From Bdellovibrionales bacterium (GTDB taxonomy: Bacteria > Bdellovibrionota > Bacteriovoracia > Bacteriovoracales > Bacteriovoracaceae): 64,000 nucleotides of DNA. Under the pieces are notes generated by a model. That model saw nothing but the letters and a program-made list of their open reading frames with translations, ran no database searches and was not told the origin of the DNA. Below, piece after piece: positions 25,016-34,176 of this stretch. The first letter of the stretch is position 1; each line of letters opens with the position of its first letter. Both the position numbers and the translations under genes were made by a program. The stretch spans positions 1 to 64,000 of the forward strand of contig JABGUH010000012.1 of assembly GCA_018646675.1 (NCBI GenBank). Reading direction: 5' to 3'.

Positions 25016-25945
25016 GTGAGCAATGGACAGACCTATTTTTTTTACGGCATTTTACTCTTTGTCCAGGTGCTATTTGGCTTGAATTTTTCAGCCTCCAAGA
25101 TTGTTGTTGGGGCGATTGATCCTACTCATTGGGCTTTTTTCCGATTTTTTGTTGCAGGATTAATACTTTTAGTCACTTCTGCCATACTGTTTCGAGGAAA
25201 GGGGGAGTGGAATCTAAAATATTTTTTTAAAATATTACTGCTTTCATTTTGGGGGGTGGCATTGAGTCAGGGTGCTTTTATGCATGGGATCTACCTGACT
25301 AGCTCCATCAACACCGCAATCATCTGCTCTTTAATTCCAGTTTTTACTCTGTTAATTGTCATCATTAAGGGGCAAGAGAGGCTAACCTGGAAACGAGGAG
25401 TAGGGTTTAGTTTAGCACTGCTAGGGGTGGTGGTGATTAGAAAATTTGAGCAGCTCTCTTTTAGTAATACAACTTTCATTGGTGACCTATTGATTCTGGC
25501 CAGTGTGGTGGGAACATCTGTTTTTATCAGTTATGGTAGAGGTTTTCTGCAACAGCATAATCACTGGTGGGCTTCCGCTTGGCTATTTTTGTTCGGTAGT
25601 ATGCAGCTTCTATTTTTAGCACTCCTTGAGGGAAGTGCGGTTAAACTACCAGAGCTGGCAAACTCCCCATTGGTCATTAGCATGTGCTACACTGTGATTG
25701 GAGCAACACTTTTAACCTATTTCCTTAGTAACTGGGCACTAGTGCACGTAGATTCTGGTAAGGTATCACTTTTTATCTACCTGCAACCGGTCGTTGCCAG
25801 CATGGTTGCTTGGGGATACCTTGGGGAGAGTGTCACTATTCGTTCACTGCTCTCTTGTGGCTTAATTCTAATGGGATTCTTATTAGGGTTAGGGGGTTCT
25901 CGTCGCCAGAAGAGAGACAACTATGAGGTTAATAGCACCGTTTAA
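25016..25945 (+). CDS. EamA/DMT-family exporter
   Basis: 309 residues and ten predicted transmembrane helices in two EamA repeats (FGLNFSASKIVVGAIDPTHWAFFRF in the first; WALVHVDSGKVSLFIYLQPVVASMVAW in the second). The ORF is open from a TTG at 25010, but GTG 25016 has AAAGGAG at the better distance. DMT-family proteins export amino acids, nucleosides or other small metabolites; the substrate cannot be told. Its last codons overlap the end of the convergent histidine kinase gene by four bases, so there is no room for a terminator between them. Confidence 0.88.
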   Translation: MSNGQTYFFYGILLFVQVLFGLNFSASKIVVGAIDPTHWAFFRFFVAGLILLVTSAILFRGKGEWNLKYFFKILLLSFWGVALSQGAFMHGIYLTSSINTAIICSLIPVFTLLIVIIKGQERLTWKRGVGFSLALLGVVVIRKFEQLSFSNTTFIGDLLILASVVGTSVFISYGRGFLQQHNHWWASAWLFLFGSMQLLFLALLEGSAVKLPELANSPLVISMCYTVIGATLLTYFLSNWALVHVDSGKVSLFIYLQPVVASMVAWGYLGESVTIRSLLSCGLILMGFLLGLGGSRRQKRDNYEVNSTV

Positions 25946-27285
25946 GGACGTTGATTGGCCCGCGGAATTTCCACGACAAAGGTTGTATGCAAGCTACTTT
26001 GGTCGAGATATATTCTTCCATGATGTTGCTCTACCATCCTTTGGCAAACACTTAGTCCAAAACCAGTTCCATTGTCTGCACTCTTGGTTGTAAAAGCGGT
26101 ATTGAAAATTTTTGCTGCGACGTCAGGGGCAATTCCAACACCAGAGTCGGTAACTTTGATTATAAACATATTTGAACCAAGGTTAAGATTGGCAGATAAC
26201 TCTATCCAGCGAGTTTCCGCATCCTTCAGTGCATAGATGGAGTTATCAATCAAGTTAACTAAGACTTGGATTATTTGAGTCTCTTTGATTGACAATAAAT
26301 CTATATTCTCATCAATTGTAGTGGTAAATGAAATATTGAATTTACTTAATTTGTACTCAATAATTTCTTCAACAGTAAGTAGTAGTTGTTGAAAGGAGAT
26401 TGCTTGAAGTTTATCCAGCTCTCCATCTCTGGCCATTAATTTTGTATTTTTAACTATCTGCCCAATTCGCTTGCTCATCGATAGTATTTTTTCTAGTCGG
26501 GGAGAGATCGTTGAATTGTTTCCGTGCTCCTTCATTAATGATTTCGTTTGTAGCTCAATTACGGTGATCGGATTATTAATTTCATGGGTAATGCTAACTG
26601 CCACCTCTCCTAAGGTTGATAGTTGGGCCAGGTAGATGTTATTGCGAATTTTTTCCATCATTTGGTTTAAAGAGTTAAACAACTCACCAATCTCGTCATT
26701 TCGCTGATGGTGTAGCCGCTGGCTGAGATCGCCAGACTGAACATCTGTAGCAAATTTCTTTGCTTGTAGCAGTGGAGTAAGAAGCCAGCGGTGAATGAGG
26801 ATATATGAGGTTATCAGAAGGGTCAGTAGGGTTGCGATTAAAATTATGACAAGAGATAGCAACTCCTGTGGCTTCTCACCGGCCAGATTAAAGTGGGGGT
26901 TATGAGTTATCGTGATAGTTGCGAGTTGCTCATTAGAATCAGGAGAAATCATAACTGGAAAGGTCGACTCAACTAAACCAGTCTGCAACATCTCCCGCTC
27001 GGCTGAAGCAACAGTCCGCTGATTCTTGAATATTTGGATGCGGTAGATATTCTTATAGGTGAGAAGAGTGTTCTCAAGCCCGGTTTCGATCAGAGGGTAG
27101 TCACTACTTAGCAAGTAGTCTGTGATAGATAGTGAAATATGATTTGCGAGGCGTTGTAGATTGTCCTTGATTTGCCGTTTGTTCTGGTGGGAAAGGAGTA
27201 CCATTAAGACTACAGTTGCGATCAAAAAGATAACAACTGTAGTTGTAATACTTTTTAATATGAGTGGACTCTTAATTCCTTTCAA
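25942..27285 (-). CDS. Membrane sensor histidine kinase
   Basis: 447 residues. Helices at about 12-30 and 140-163 enclose a periplasmic domain of ~110 residues. Then come a HAMP domain (LTPLLQAKKF...DEIGELFNSLNQM), a HisKA domain with the phospho-acceptor His in SITHEINNPITVIE, and a HATPase domain with QVLVNLIDNSIYAL (N box), VTDSGVGIAPD (G1) and GTGFGLSVCQRMVEQHHG (G2). All catalytic motifs look intact. Its start overlaps the end of the PhnD-like gene by 14 bases, implying that the binding protein is its ligand sensor. No response regulator gene is in the window, so the output partner is encoded elsewhere. Confidence 0.93.
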   Translation of the reverse strand: MKGIKSPLILKSITTTVVIFLIATVVLMVLLSHQNKRQIKDNLQRLANHISLSITDYLLSSDYPLIETGLENTLLTYKNIYRIQIFKNQRTVASAEREMLQTGLVESTFPVMISPDSNEQLATITITHNPHFNLAGEKPQELLSLVIILIATLLTLLITSYILIHRWLLTPLLQAKKFATDVQSGDLSQRLHHQRNDEIGELFNSLNQMMEKIRNNIYLAQLSTLGEVAVSITHEINNPITVIELQTKSLMKEHGNNSTISPRLEKILSMSKRIGQIVKNTKLMARDGELDKLQAISFQQLLLTVEEIIEYKLSKFNISFTTTIDENIDLLSIKETQIIQVLVNLIDNSIYALKDAETRWIELSANLNLGSNMFIIKVTDSGVGIAPDVAAKIFNTAFTTKSADNGTGFGLSVCQRMVEQHHGRIYLDQSSLHTTFVVEIPRANQRP

Positions 27286-28174
27286 ACTTTAATGCTAGCT
27301 CCATTTTTTCTCTGACAAAGGTAAACTCCTTGTCTTCTGCTGCAAAAAATCCTTTTACTTTTAGCTTCTTATAGGCTTTTTTTCGTCGCTTAGATTTCGC
27401 CTTTTGGTCAAACATTACCGCTTGGATTGTTGCCAATAGTTGGGGGGAGACTTTAGGGTGGGAGACCCATGGCTTGGTAATGTTTTTCATTTTGGCAATT
27501 GAGATTAAACCGCGTTTCCGATATTTTTTATAGGTTCCGTTCTTGATTGAGCCCAGACCATAATCACCGGCGACAACTGCTGATGCTACCTTATCGTGAC
27601 GTGCCAGAAACTTACTCTTTTTGAAATAGCTTTGGTTAAAGCCATTTTTGGCCAGCAAGGCTTGAGGAAAGTAGCGACCTAGAGTTGAGTTTTTATTGCC
27701 AAATGCAAAGGAGATCTCTCCCTTCATCTTACTAAGATCTTTTATTGTTTTAATCGGGGAGTCCTTATAAGCAATGATATGACCATTAAAAGTTTTCTTA
27801 CCCTTTTTATTTTCAACAGCTAATAACTTTAGGTTTGGTACTTTCCTCTTTAGCAGAACATAACTGGCAGGTCCAAGTCTTGAAATCTCCACTTTACCTT
27901 GTGCCATTTGATCTAGATGGTCTTGGTAGGACTTCGTGATAACAACTTCAAATTTATAGGTAATCTTTCCTTTTAACCGCTTGTTTACCTCCTCTTCAAG
28001 GTAGGAGACAAAAGGTTTAAATTTTTTATAAACGACAGTTGGTCGATCTGATGGGTAGAAACCAAAGATAACTTTTTGGGTCGATTTTATTTGTTGCCCA
28101 TAGAGTGATGAAAGTAACAGTGGTAGCGATAATAGTAGGGCCATAACAATGGAAGTAAGATGTCTAATATTCAT
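27272..28174 (-). CDS. PhnD-like periplasmic binding protein
   Basis: 300 residues with a signal peptide (TSIVMALLLSLPLLLSSLYG). VIFGFYPSDRPTVVYKKFKPFVSYLEEEV, GKVEISRLGPASYVLL and LSKMKGEISFAFGNKNSTLG are typical of the phosphate/phosphite/phosphonate-binding (PhnD) group. There is no ABC permease or ATPase; instead it overlaps a histidine kinase gene, an arrangement known for two-component systems that sense through a binding protein. The ligand may be an oxyanion other than a phosphonate. It lies 87 bases after the CusA-like gene in the same direction, so it may share the efflux operon transcript. Very Lys-rich in the C-terminal third. Confidence 0.88.
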   Translation of the reverse strand: MNIRHLTSIVMALLLSLPLLLSSLYGQQIKSTQKVIFGFYPSDRPTVVYKKFKPFVSYLEEEVNKRLKGKITYKFEVVITKSYQDHLDQMAQGKVEISRLGPASYVLLKRKVPNLKLLAVENKKGKKTFNGHIIAYKDSPIKTIKDLSKMKGEISFAFGNKNSTLGRYFPQALLAKNGFNQSYFKKSKFLARHDKVASAVVAGDYGLGSIKNGTYKKYRKRGLISIAKMKNITKPWVSHPKVSPQLLATIQAVMFDQKAKSKRRKKAYKKLKVKGFFAAEDKEFTFVREKMELALKFERN

Positions 28175-28261
28175 TAATTTTCTCCAGAAGTTGTGGATTG
28201 TATAGTTAGACTTTACTGATATTAGAGATATAGGTCAAGGTAGCGGATCTTGCTTATTGGC

Positions 28262-31200
28262 CTACCCCTTAAACCGAACTTCTTTAATCAGGCAATACAA
28301 AACGGGAACAACGAAGATGGTGATAATCACCAGCAGCATACCTCCAAATGATGGAATTGCCATTGGCACCATAACATCCGCTCCCCTGCCAGTTGAAGTT
28401 AAAATCGGAATTAGCGCTAAAATTGTTGTTGCCGTTGTCATTAAGCAGGGGCGTACTCGTCTAACCCCTGCTTCCACAGTCGCTTCCCGGATTTTCTTGA
28501 TGGTGTCAGGGGCGTTCTTTTTAAAGGTTTGATCCAAATATGAGGCGATGATTACACCGTTGTCGGAGGCGATTCCAAATAGTGCTAAAAAACCCACCCA
28601 GACGGCCACACTGAGGTTTAGAGGATGAATCTGAAAGAGCTCCCTGAAATTCATACTAAACAGTGAGAAGTTGAAAAACCATGGTTTACCGTAGAGCCAC
28701 AGGAGAATAAAACCACCGGCCCAAGCGACGACAATACCAGAGAAGACCAGTCCAGTAGTGCTGAAATCTTTAAACTGGAAGTATAGAATCATAAAGATGA
28801 TAAATAGCGCCAGGGGTAAAACCACCATCAACTTTTTCTCGGACCGTACTTGATTTTCATAACTTCCGGCAAAGGCAAAGCTTACTCCGGTTGGAAGATC
28901 AAATTCGCCACTGCTGATTTTGTCCTCCAGATACTTTTTAGACTGCATTACTACATCAACTTCTGCAAAACCTGATTTTTTATCAAACAGAACATAGCCA
29001 ATCAAGAAGGTGTCTTCACTCTTAATCACCTGAGGTCCGCGGACATATTTGATAGTTGAGAGTTGTTTTAGGGGGATTTGGGCCCCGCCTTTGCCAGCAA
29101 CCAATATCTTTCCCAACGACTCAATGCTGTCTCTAAGCTCTCTGGGGTAGCGTACTCTTACCGGATATCTTTCGCGACCTTCCACTGTGGTAGATATCTT
29201 CTTTCCGCCAATGGCAATTTCGATAATATCTTGAACCATGTTCAGTTTAATGCCGTGTCTGGCAATCGCCCTGCGGTCGATATTAATTTCCAAATAGGGC
29301 TTTCCCACAATCCGGTCTGCAAACACAGCTGAAGCTTCAACTGATGGAACCTCTTTTAAAAATTTCTCCATCTGAAACCCGGCTTTTTCGATCGCTTGCA
29401 GAGATGGCCCTTTGATTTTTATACCCATTGGGGCCCGCATCCCGCTTTGTAGCATGACAATTCTGGCACTGATTGGTTGCAGTCTCGGGGCCCCTGTCAC
29501 TCCCGGTACTTTAGTCGCTTTGACAATTTCTTGCCAAATGTCATCTGGCCTTTGAATTCCATCCCATGACTGTCGCTCGCTATTAATATCTACTTCCAAT
29601 GCTGCTCGCCACTGTCGGAAGGGATGACCACTGCTATCGGGGATCAGCTTACCATTTTGGTCACGGATAAATGTCCCTGTGACCAAATAGGGTTTTCCGT
29701 CAGGGGCCAGTAGCTCCTGACCGTCAGCATCCTTGGCAGTTTCGTTTTTGTCGTCATCAAATTTGAAAAGTTGAGTCTTTCCACCTTGGTTGACAATGTA
29801 TTTTGGTTTGTAATTGATGACCGTTTCTATCATCGAGATTGGTGCGGGGTCCAGAGGTGTTTCGGCCCTCCCCAGTTTACCAACCACCGAGTCAACTTCT
29901 GGTATTTGGTCAATTCGTATATCCTGTTTCTTTAATACATCCATCGATTCTGAAATTGATGCATGAGGCATGGTGGTCGGCATGTAAAGATATGATCCCT
30001 CATCTAGGGGTGGCATAAACTCCTTTCCTAGTCCGGGGAAGGAGTGGGCAATAGAGACTATCGGCGAGAGGTTTCGGATTGTGTTCGGTAGCCAACCGAA
30101 AAAGGCATCGAAGCCAAGCCAAGTCATAGCTCCAAACATTACAACAAATCCAGGGATCAACAGAAATTTAGTTTTGTGATCTAGACACCACCTCAATATT
30201 GGTTCGTAAATCAGTTGGAAGTAAAATATAAGACCTAAAAGGGAGCCCACTAATAGAGCAACCAGTAGGAAGTTGAGAGCGACCCCTTTTTCTGGCCCAA
30301 TTGGTAACCAGTGGGCGGCCAGAATATAGGTGACGATCAAAATCGCCAAGCCGTTGGCAATCAAGGATGTTCTCTGATGGATCTTTTGAGGTAGTTGTTC
30401 TTCAAAAATTTTAAAAAGTGAAAAAGCTAATAACAGTAAGCCGATCCACCAATAGGTGTAGATCATAATTGGAATTGCAAGAGCGGCCAATAATCCATTT
30501 TTTACTTTTTGGTTGTTTTTTGACCCTTTTTTATCTCCAAACAACATCAATGCGACAGATGGAATGACTGTTAAGGCAATGATGATCGACGCTATCAGGG
30601 CAAATGTTTTAGTAAATGCTAAAGGTCTAAAAAGTTTTCCTTCAGCGGCCTCCATGGTAAAAACCGGAAGAAAGCTGACTACGGTAGTCGATACTGCTGT
30701 TAAAATCGCACTACCCACCTCAACTGTCGCCTGATAGATAACATCTCTCTTGTTCGCTTCGGGAGGTGCCCGATCGAGATGTTTTAGGATATTCTCACAA
30801 ACAACAATCCCCATGTCCACAATGGTGCCAATCGCGATGGCAATCCCTGATAGGGCGACCACATTGGCATCAATTCCAAAATACTTCATCGCAATAAAGC
30901 AGATCAACACAACTAAGGGGAGAGTACCGGTGATCAGTAGTGAACTTTTTATGTTGACCAGCATAACCAAGATAACAATGATAGTGATAAGTATCTCTTC
31001 TGTCAGGGCCGTCTTTAGGGTTCCTAAGGTCTCGTAGATAAGACCAGAGCGATCATAGAAGGGGACAACAGTAACTTGGCTGGTGGTTCCGTCGGCCAGA
31101 GTTTTTTTAGGCAAGCCAGGGGCCAACTCCGCAATTTTCTTTTTGACATTATTAATCGCCGCCAGGGGGTTATCTCCATATCTTGCGACTACAACGCCAC

Positions 31201-32131
31201 CTACTGCTTCGGCCCCAGCTTTGTCTAGTGCGCCACGCCGTAGTGCCGGACCTAAAACCACCTTGGCAACATTTTTAACGTAGATCGGAACGTTGTTACT
31301 AACTCGAATGACTGAGTCCTCAACATCTTCAATCGTTTTGAAAAAACCAAGTCCGCGGATAACATACTCCGCTTTATTTATCTCAATTGTTCTGGCACCA
31401 ACATCTAGGTTAGACTGTTTGATTGCCATCACGACTTCATGTAGCTTGATGCCATAAGCTCTCATGGCGTCAGGATCAACATCAATTTGGTACTCTTTGA
31501 CATAACCTCCAACTGAAGCGACTTCACTAACACCATCTGCCGCTAAAATCCCATAGCGAACATACCAGTCTTGAATAGTGCGAAGCTCATGCAGATCCCA
31601 ACCACCAGTTGGCCTTCCTTGAGGGTCATGTCCCTCAAGGGTGTACCAAAAAATTTGACCTAGTGCCGTTGCATCAGGCCCCAATGTCGGCCGGACGCCC
31701 ATCGGTAGTGTGCCTGGAGAGAGAGAGCTTAGTTTTTCTAAAACCCTCGAGCGTGACCAGTAGAAATCAACCTTCTCCTTGAAAATGACATAGATAGTTG
31801 AAAAACCAAGCATGGAGTAGCTACGAATGGTTTTAACTCCAGGGATACCTAAAAGTGAGACTGTTAAGGGGTAGCCAATTTGATCCTCTACATCTTGGGG
31901 AGAACGACCCATCCATTTGGTAAAGACAATCTGTTGGTTCTCACCAATATCAGGAATAGCGTCAACTGGAACCGGATCTCTTGGTAGATCACCAATCTTC
32001 CAATCAAATGGTGCGACCATTACTCCCCAGCCAATGGTGATTACCATCAGCAGTATCACTACTAGTTTGTTATCAAGACAGAAAGCGATGGTATTCTCAA
32101 TCAATCCTGCGGGGCTTTTTGGTGTACTCAC
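28262..32131 (-). CDS. CusA/CzcA-family heavy-metal RND efflux pump
   Basis: The inner-membrane proton-driven pump of a tripartite metal exporter. It is 1289 residues, about 240 longer than Escherichia coli CusA. IVDMGIVVCENILKHLDRAP in the fourth-helix region and LMTTATTILALIPILTSTGRGADVM near the end are HME-RND signatures. The extra length is mainly between about 510 and 720: additional hydrophobic helices (LLAALAIPIMIYTYWWIGLLL and onward) after the first membrane bundle, plus a loop near 790-870. Met-rich IVMLQSGMRAPMG in the porter domain suggests soft metal (Cu/Ag) binding. It starts at GTG overlapping the cusB stop by one base. Cu(I) is the best guess because the partner has Cys/Met metal-binding domains. 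Confidence 0.9.
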   Translation of the reverse strand: MSTPKSPAGLIENTIAFCLDNKLVVILLMVITIGWGVMVAPFDWKIGDLPRDPVPVDAIPDIGENQQIVFTKWMGRSPQDVEDQIGYPLTVSLLGIPGVKTIRSYSMLGFSTIYVIFKEKVDFYWSRSRVLEKLSSLSPGTLPMGVRPTLGPDATALGQIFWYTLEGHDPQGRPTGGWDLHELRTIQDWYVRYGILAADGVSEVASVGGYVKEYQIDVDPDAMRAYGIKLHEVVMAIKQSNLDVGARTIEINKAEYVIRGLGFFKTIEDVEDSVIRVSNNVPIYVKNVAKVVLGPALRRGALDKAGAEAVGGVVVARYGDNPLAAINNVKKKIAELAPGLPKKTLADGTTSQVTVVPFYDRSGLIYETLGTLKTALTEEILITIIVILVMLVNIKSSLLITGTLPLVVLICFIAMKYFGIDANVVALSGIAIAIGTIVDMGIVVCENILKHLDRAPPEANKRDVIYQATVEVGSAILTAVSTTVVSFLPVFTMEAAEGKLFRPLAFTKTFALIASIIIALTVIPSVALMLFGDKKGSKNNQKVKNGLLAALAIPIMIYTYWWIGLLLLAFSLFKIFEEQLPQKIHQRTSLIANGLAILIVTYILAAHWLPIGPEKGVALNFLLVALLVGSLLGLIFYFQLIYEPILRWCLDHKTKFLLIPGFVVMFGAMTWLGFDAFFGWLPNTIRNLSPIVSIAHSFPGLGKEFMPPLDEGSYLYMPTTMPHASISESMDVLKKQDIRIDQIPEVDSVVGKLGRAETPLDPAPISMIETVINYKPKYIVNQGGKTQLFKFDDDKNETAKDADGQELLAPDGKPYLVTGTFIRDQNGKLIPDSSGHPFRQWRAALEVDINSERQSWDGIQRPDDIWQEIVKATKVPGVTGAPRLQPISARIVMLQSGMRAPMGIKIKGPSLQAIEKAGFQMEKFLKEVPSVEASAVFADRIVGKPYLEINIDRRAIARHGIKLNMVQDIIEIAIGGKKISTTVEGRERYPVRVRYPRELRDSIESLGKILVAGKGGAQIPLKQLSTIKYVRGPQVIKSEDTFLIGYVLFDKKSGFAEVDVVMQSKKYLEDKISSGEFDLPTGVSFAFAGSYENQVRSEKKLMVVLPLALFIIFMILYFQFKDFSTTGLVFSGIVVAWAGGFILLWLYGKPWFFNFSLFSMNFRELFQIHPLNLSVAVWVGFLALFGIASDNGVIIASYLDQTFKKNAPDTIKKIREATVEAGVRRVRPCLMTTATTILALIPILTSTGRGADVMVPMAIPSFGGMLLVIITIFVVPVLYCLIKEVRFKG

Positions 32132-34149
32132 TATTTCCTCTCCCCACAGGTTAACATCGCAGCACCGTAGTATGGGTTACTGGTAGTGTCAGACTCCTGC
32201 AACCAGTAAGCTCCACCGCCAAAGGCCATCGGGCAGAAAAATCTCTTGGTTTTGACTGCACCGCTGGTGCCAAAGGTAGTGACTGTTTCTATTAGGGCAT
32301 CTGAGAGCTCTCGGAATTTCACTCTGCTGTTGTCAATCTTTTCTGCCTTTAAAATGCTGCTGGTGGCAATATTCATTCTCTTCTCCAAGTCCATCCATTT
32401 CATATGTGCAGCACCTTTTAATAGTGACATATCTATTGCAGCCAAATTTTGCAAAAGTTCTTTGGCCGGCCCTGTGATTGACTGAAACTTATCGCCGGCC
32501 AATGCTTGCTGTAGCGAGTGGTAACTGGTGATAACTCCATCAAGCTGCTTTTTAAATACCTTTGAGACCTCAAATTTCATTGTTGATTTTTTCATCGTTG
32601 GCATCTGCTGATGGTTGCTATCATCTCCCTCCATGCTGTGGCCCTCATGCCCTGTTGGGGCTACTCCTCCACCTTCGGGGTTCATCATCGATGGTTTCGC
32701 TAATAGTTGGGCCGCACTATCAATTTTAAAGTTACCATTGGTTACTACTAGCTCGCCCTCCTTTAATCCCTCCAATACTATGTAGAATTTCCCTACTTTG
32801 GCCCCTAGCGTGATCTGACGTCCGAGGTACTTTCCATCACCTTGAGAGATATAGACAATGGCCCGCTCTCCGGTCATTAAAGGTGCAGTAGAGGGGATAA
32901 CAAGTGGTGCGGTATGCTCCTGGGGGCCGTTGGTATAGCCTAAGGAGTTAGTGGAGACTAAGTCCATGCCGCAGATACGACATTTTATTTTACTGCTGGC
33001 CATAACTTCTGGATGCATTGGGCAGATATACTTACCATGCAGCTGCTGATCCATCATAACGCCAGTGGTAGAGATTTTTGAGAAGATTTTAGCGTGGGCA
33101 AACATTCCCGGGCGAAGTTTTCCATCTTTATTCTCAATATTTACTCTAACTTTAATAGTCTGGGTTTTTGGATTTAAAATTGGATCAATAAAAGATATCT
33201 TGCCTTTGAAGATGATGCCGGGGTAACTCTCAGTGAATAGTTCTACTGGTTGTCCAAATTTGATAAAAGCAATATCTGATTCGTAGACGTCAAGTTTTAC
33301 CCATAAGTGAGTTAGATCGGCGATGCTATAAATTTTACTGCCAGTTTTGACGTACATCCCTTCTTGGACATACATTTTAGTAACGACACCACCCAAGGGG
33401 GAAAAGACCGTCATTTTATCCGTTGTTTTTTTACGCTTCTCAATTTGGGCGATCTGTTTGTTGCTAAAACCCCATAACCTCAGTTTATTTCTAACATCAT
33501 TGACCGTATCTAGGGTGAGTTTTTTTATCCCGGCATAACTACTTTTTCGGATATTTCGTGCAGCCTTGATCGCCTGTAGTAACTCCTCTTGGGCGGCGAG
33601 AATGTCTGGACTGTATATTTTGACCATGTGATCACCTTTACTGACTTTGACACCGGTGTAGTCAACAAAAAGGTGTTCAATCCTGCCGGGGAACCACGCC
33701 GCGATATGGGCCTGTCGGGTTTCATCGAAATCGATTTTCCCAATAGTTCGGATCTCCTTCTCTAGTAGTTGATATCTGACGGGAGTCGTTTGAACTTCAG
33801 CTAGCTTTATCGCATCTTTACTTAATTTTACTGTATAGCTACCGGCACTTGGATCATTATTAGTTTCCGTTGGAATAAGATCCATACCACAAAGTGGGCA
33901 CTTGCCTGGACCTGACTCCCTGATTTGTGGATGCATTGAGCAGGTCCATACCTCTTTTTTCTTTTTGACTAATTGCTGCTGATGCTGATTGCCGTGGTTG
34001 TGTCCATTATTGCTGGGAGGGGCAGTGAATATGCTCCCTAGCAGTAGACCGATTAGTAGGGAGCAGCTAGTAAGTATCACAATCAACTTTCGGTTGTCAG
34101 GGTTTGTTAATCGTTTGATAACGTCAGTTAACGGGTTGGACTCTTTCAT
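32131..34149 (-). CDS. CusB-type periplasmic adaptor with two metal-binding domains and DUF3347
   Basis: 672 residues, larger than standard adaptors (~400). An N-terminal helix (26-45) is followed by a His-rich linker and a heavy-metal-binding domain, WTCSMHPQIRESGPGKCPLCGMDL. Then comes the membrane-fusion-protein core (biotinyl/lipoyl hybrid, GRIEHLFVDYTGVKVSKGDHM, and beta-barrel), a second domain of the same kind (YICPMHPEVMASSKIKCRICGMDL, about 380-403), the membrane-proximal part, and a C-terminal DUF3347 domain with CPMAFGGGAYWLQ. It would hand Cu/Ag or similar ions to the RND pump. It lies between the TolC-like gene and the pump gene, 27 bases from the former. Domain composition strongly supports copper or silver handling. 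Confidence 0.9.
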   Translation of the reverse strand: MKESNPLTDVIKRLTNPDNRKLIVILTSCSLLIGLLLGSIFTAPPSNNGHNHGNQHQQQLVKKKKEVWTCSMHPQIRESGPGKCPLCGMDLIPTETNNDPSAGSYTVKLSKDAIKLAEVQTTPVRYQLLEKEIRTIGKIDFDETRQAHIAAWFPGRIEHLFVDYTGVKVSKGDHMVKIYSPDILAAQEELLQAIKAARNIRKSSYAGIKKLTLDTVNDVRNKLRLWGFSNKQIAQIEKRKKTTDKMTVFSPLGGVVTKMYVQEGMYVKTGSKIYSIADLTHLWVKLDVYESDIAFIKFGQPVELFTESYPGIIFKGKISFIDPILNPKTQTIKVRVNIENKDGKLRPGMFAHAKIFSKISTTGVMMDQQLHGKYICPMHPEVMASSKIKCRICGMDLVSTNSLGYTNGPQEHTAPLVIPSTAPLMTGERAIVYISQGDGKYLGRQITLGAKVGKFYIVLEGLKEGELVVTNGNFKIDSAAQLLAKPSMMNPEGGGVAPTGHEGHSMEGDDSNHQQMPTMKKSTMKFEVSKVFKKQLDGVITSYHSLQQALAGDKFQSITGPAKELLQNLAAIDMSLLKGAAHMKWMDLEKRMNIATSSILKAEKIDNSRVKFRELSDALIETVTTFGTSGAVKTKRFFCPMAFGGGAYWLQESDTTSNPYYGAAMLTCGERK

Positions 34150-34176
34150 CTATTGCCTCATTTGATCATTATATAG

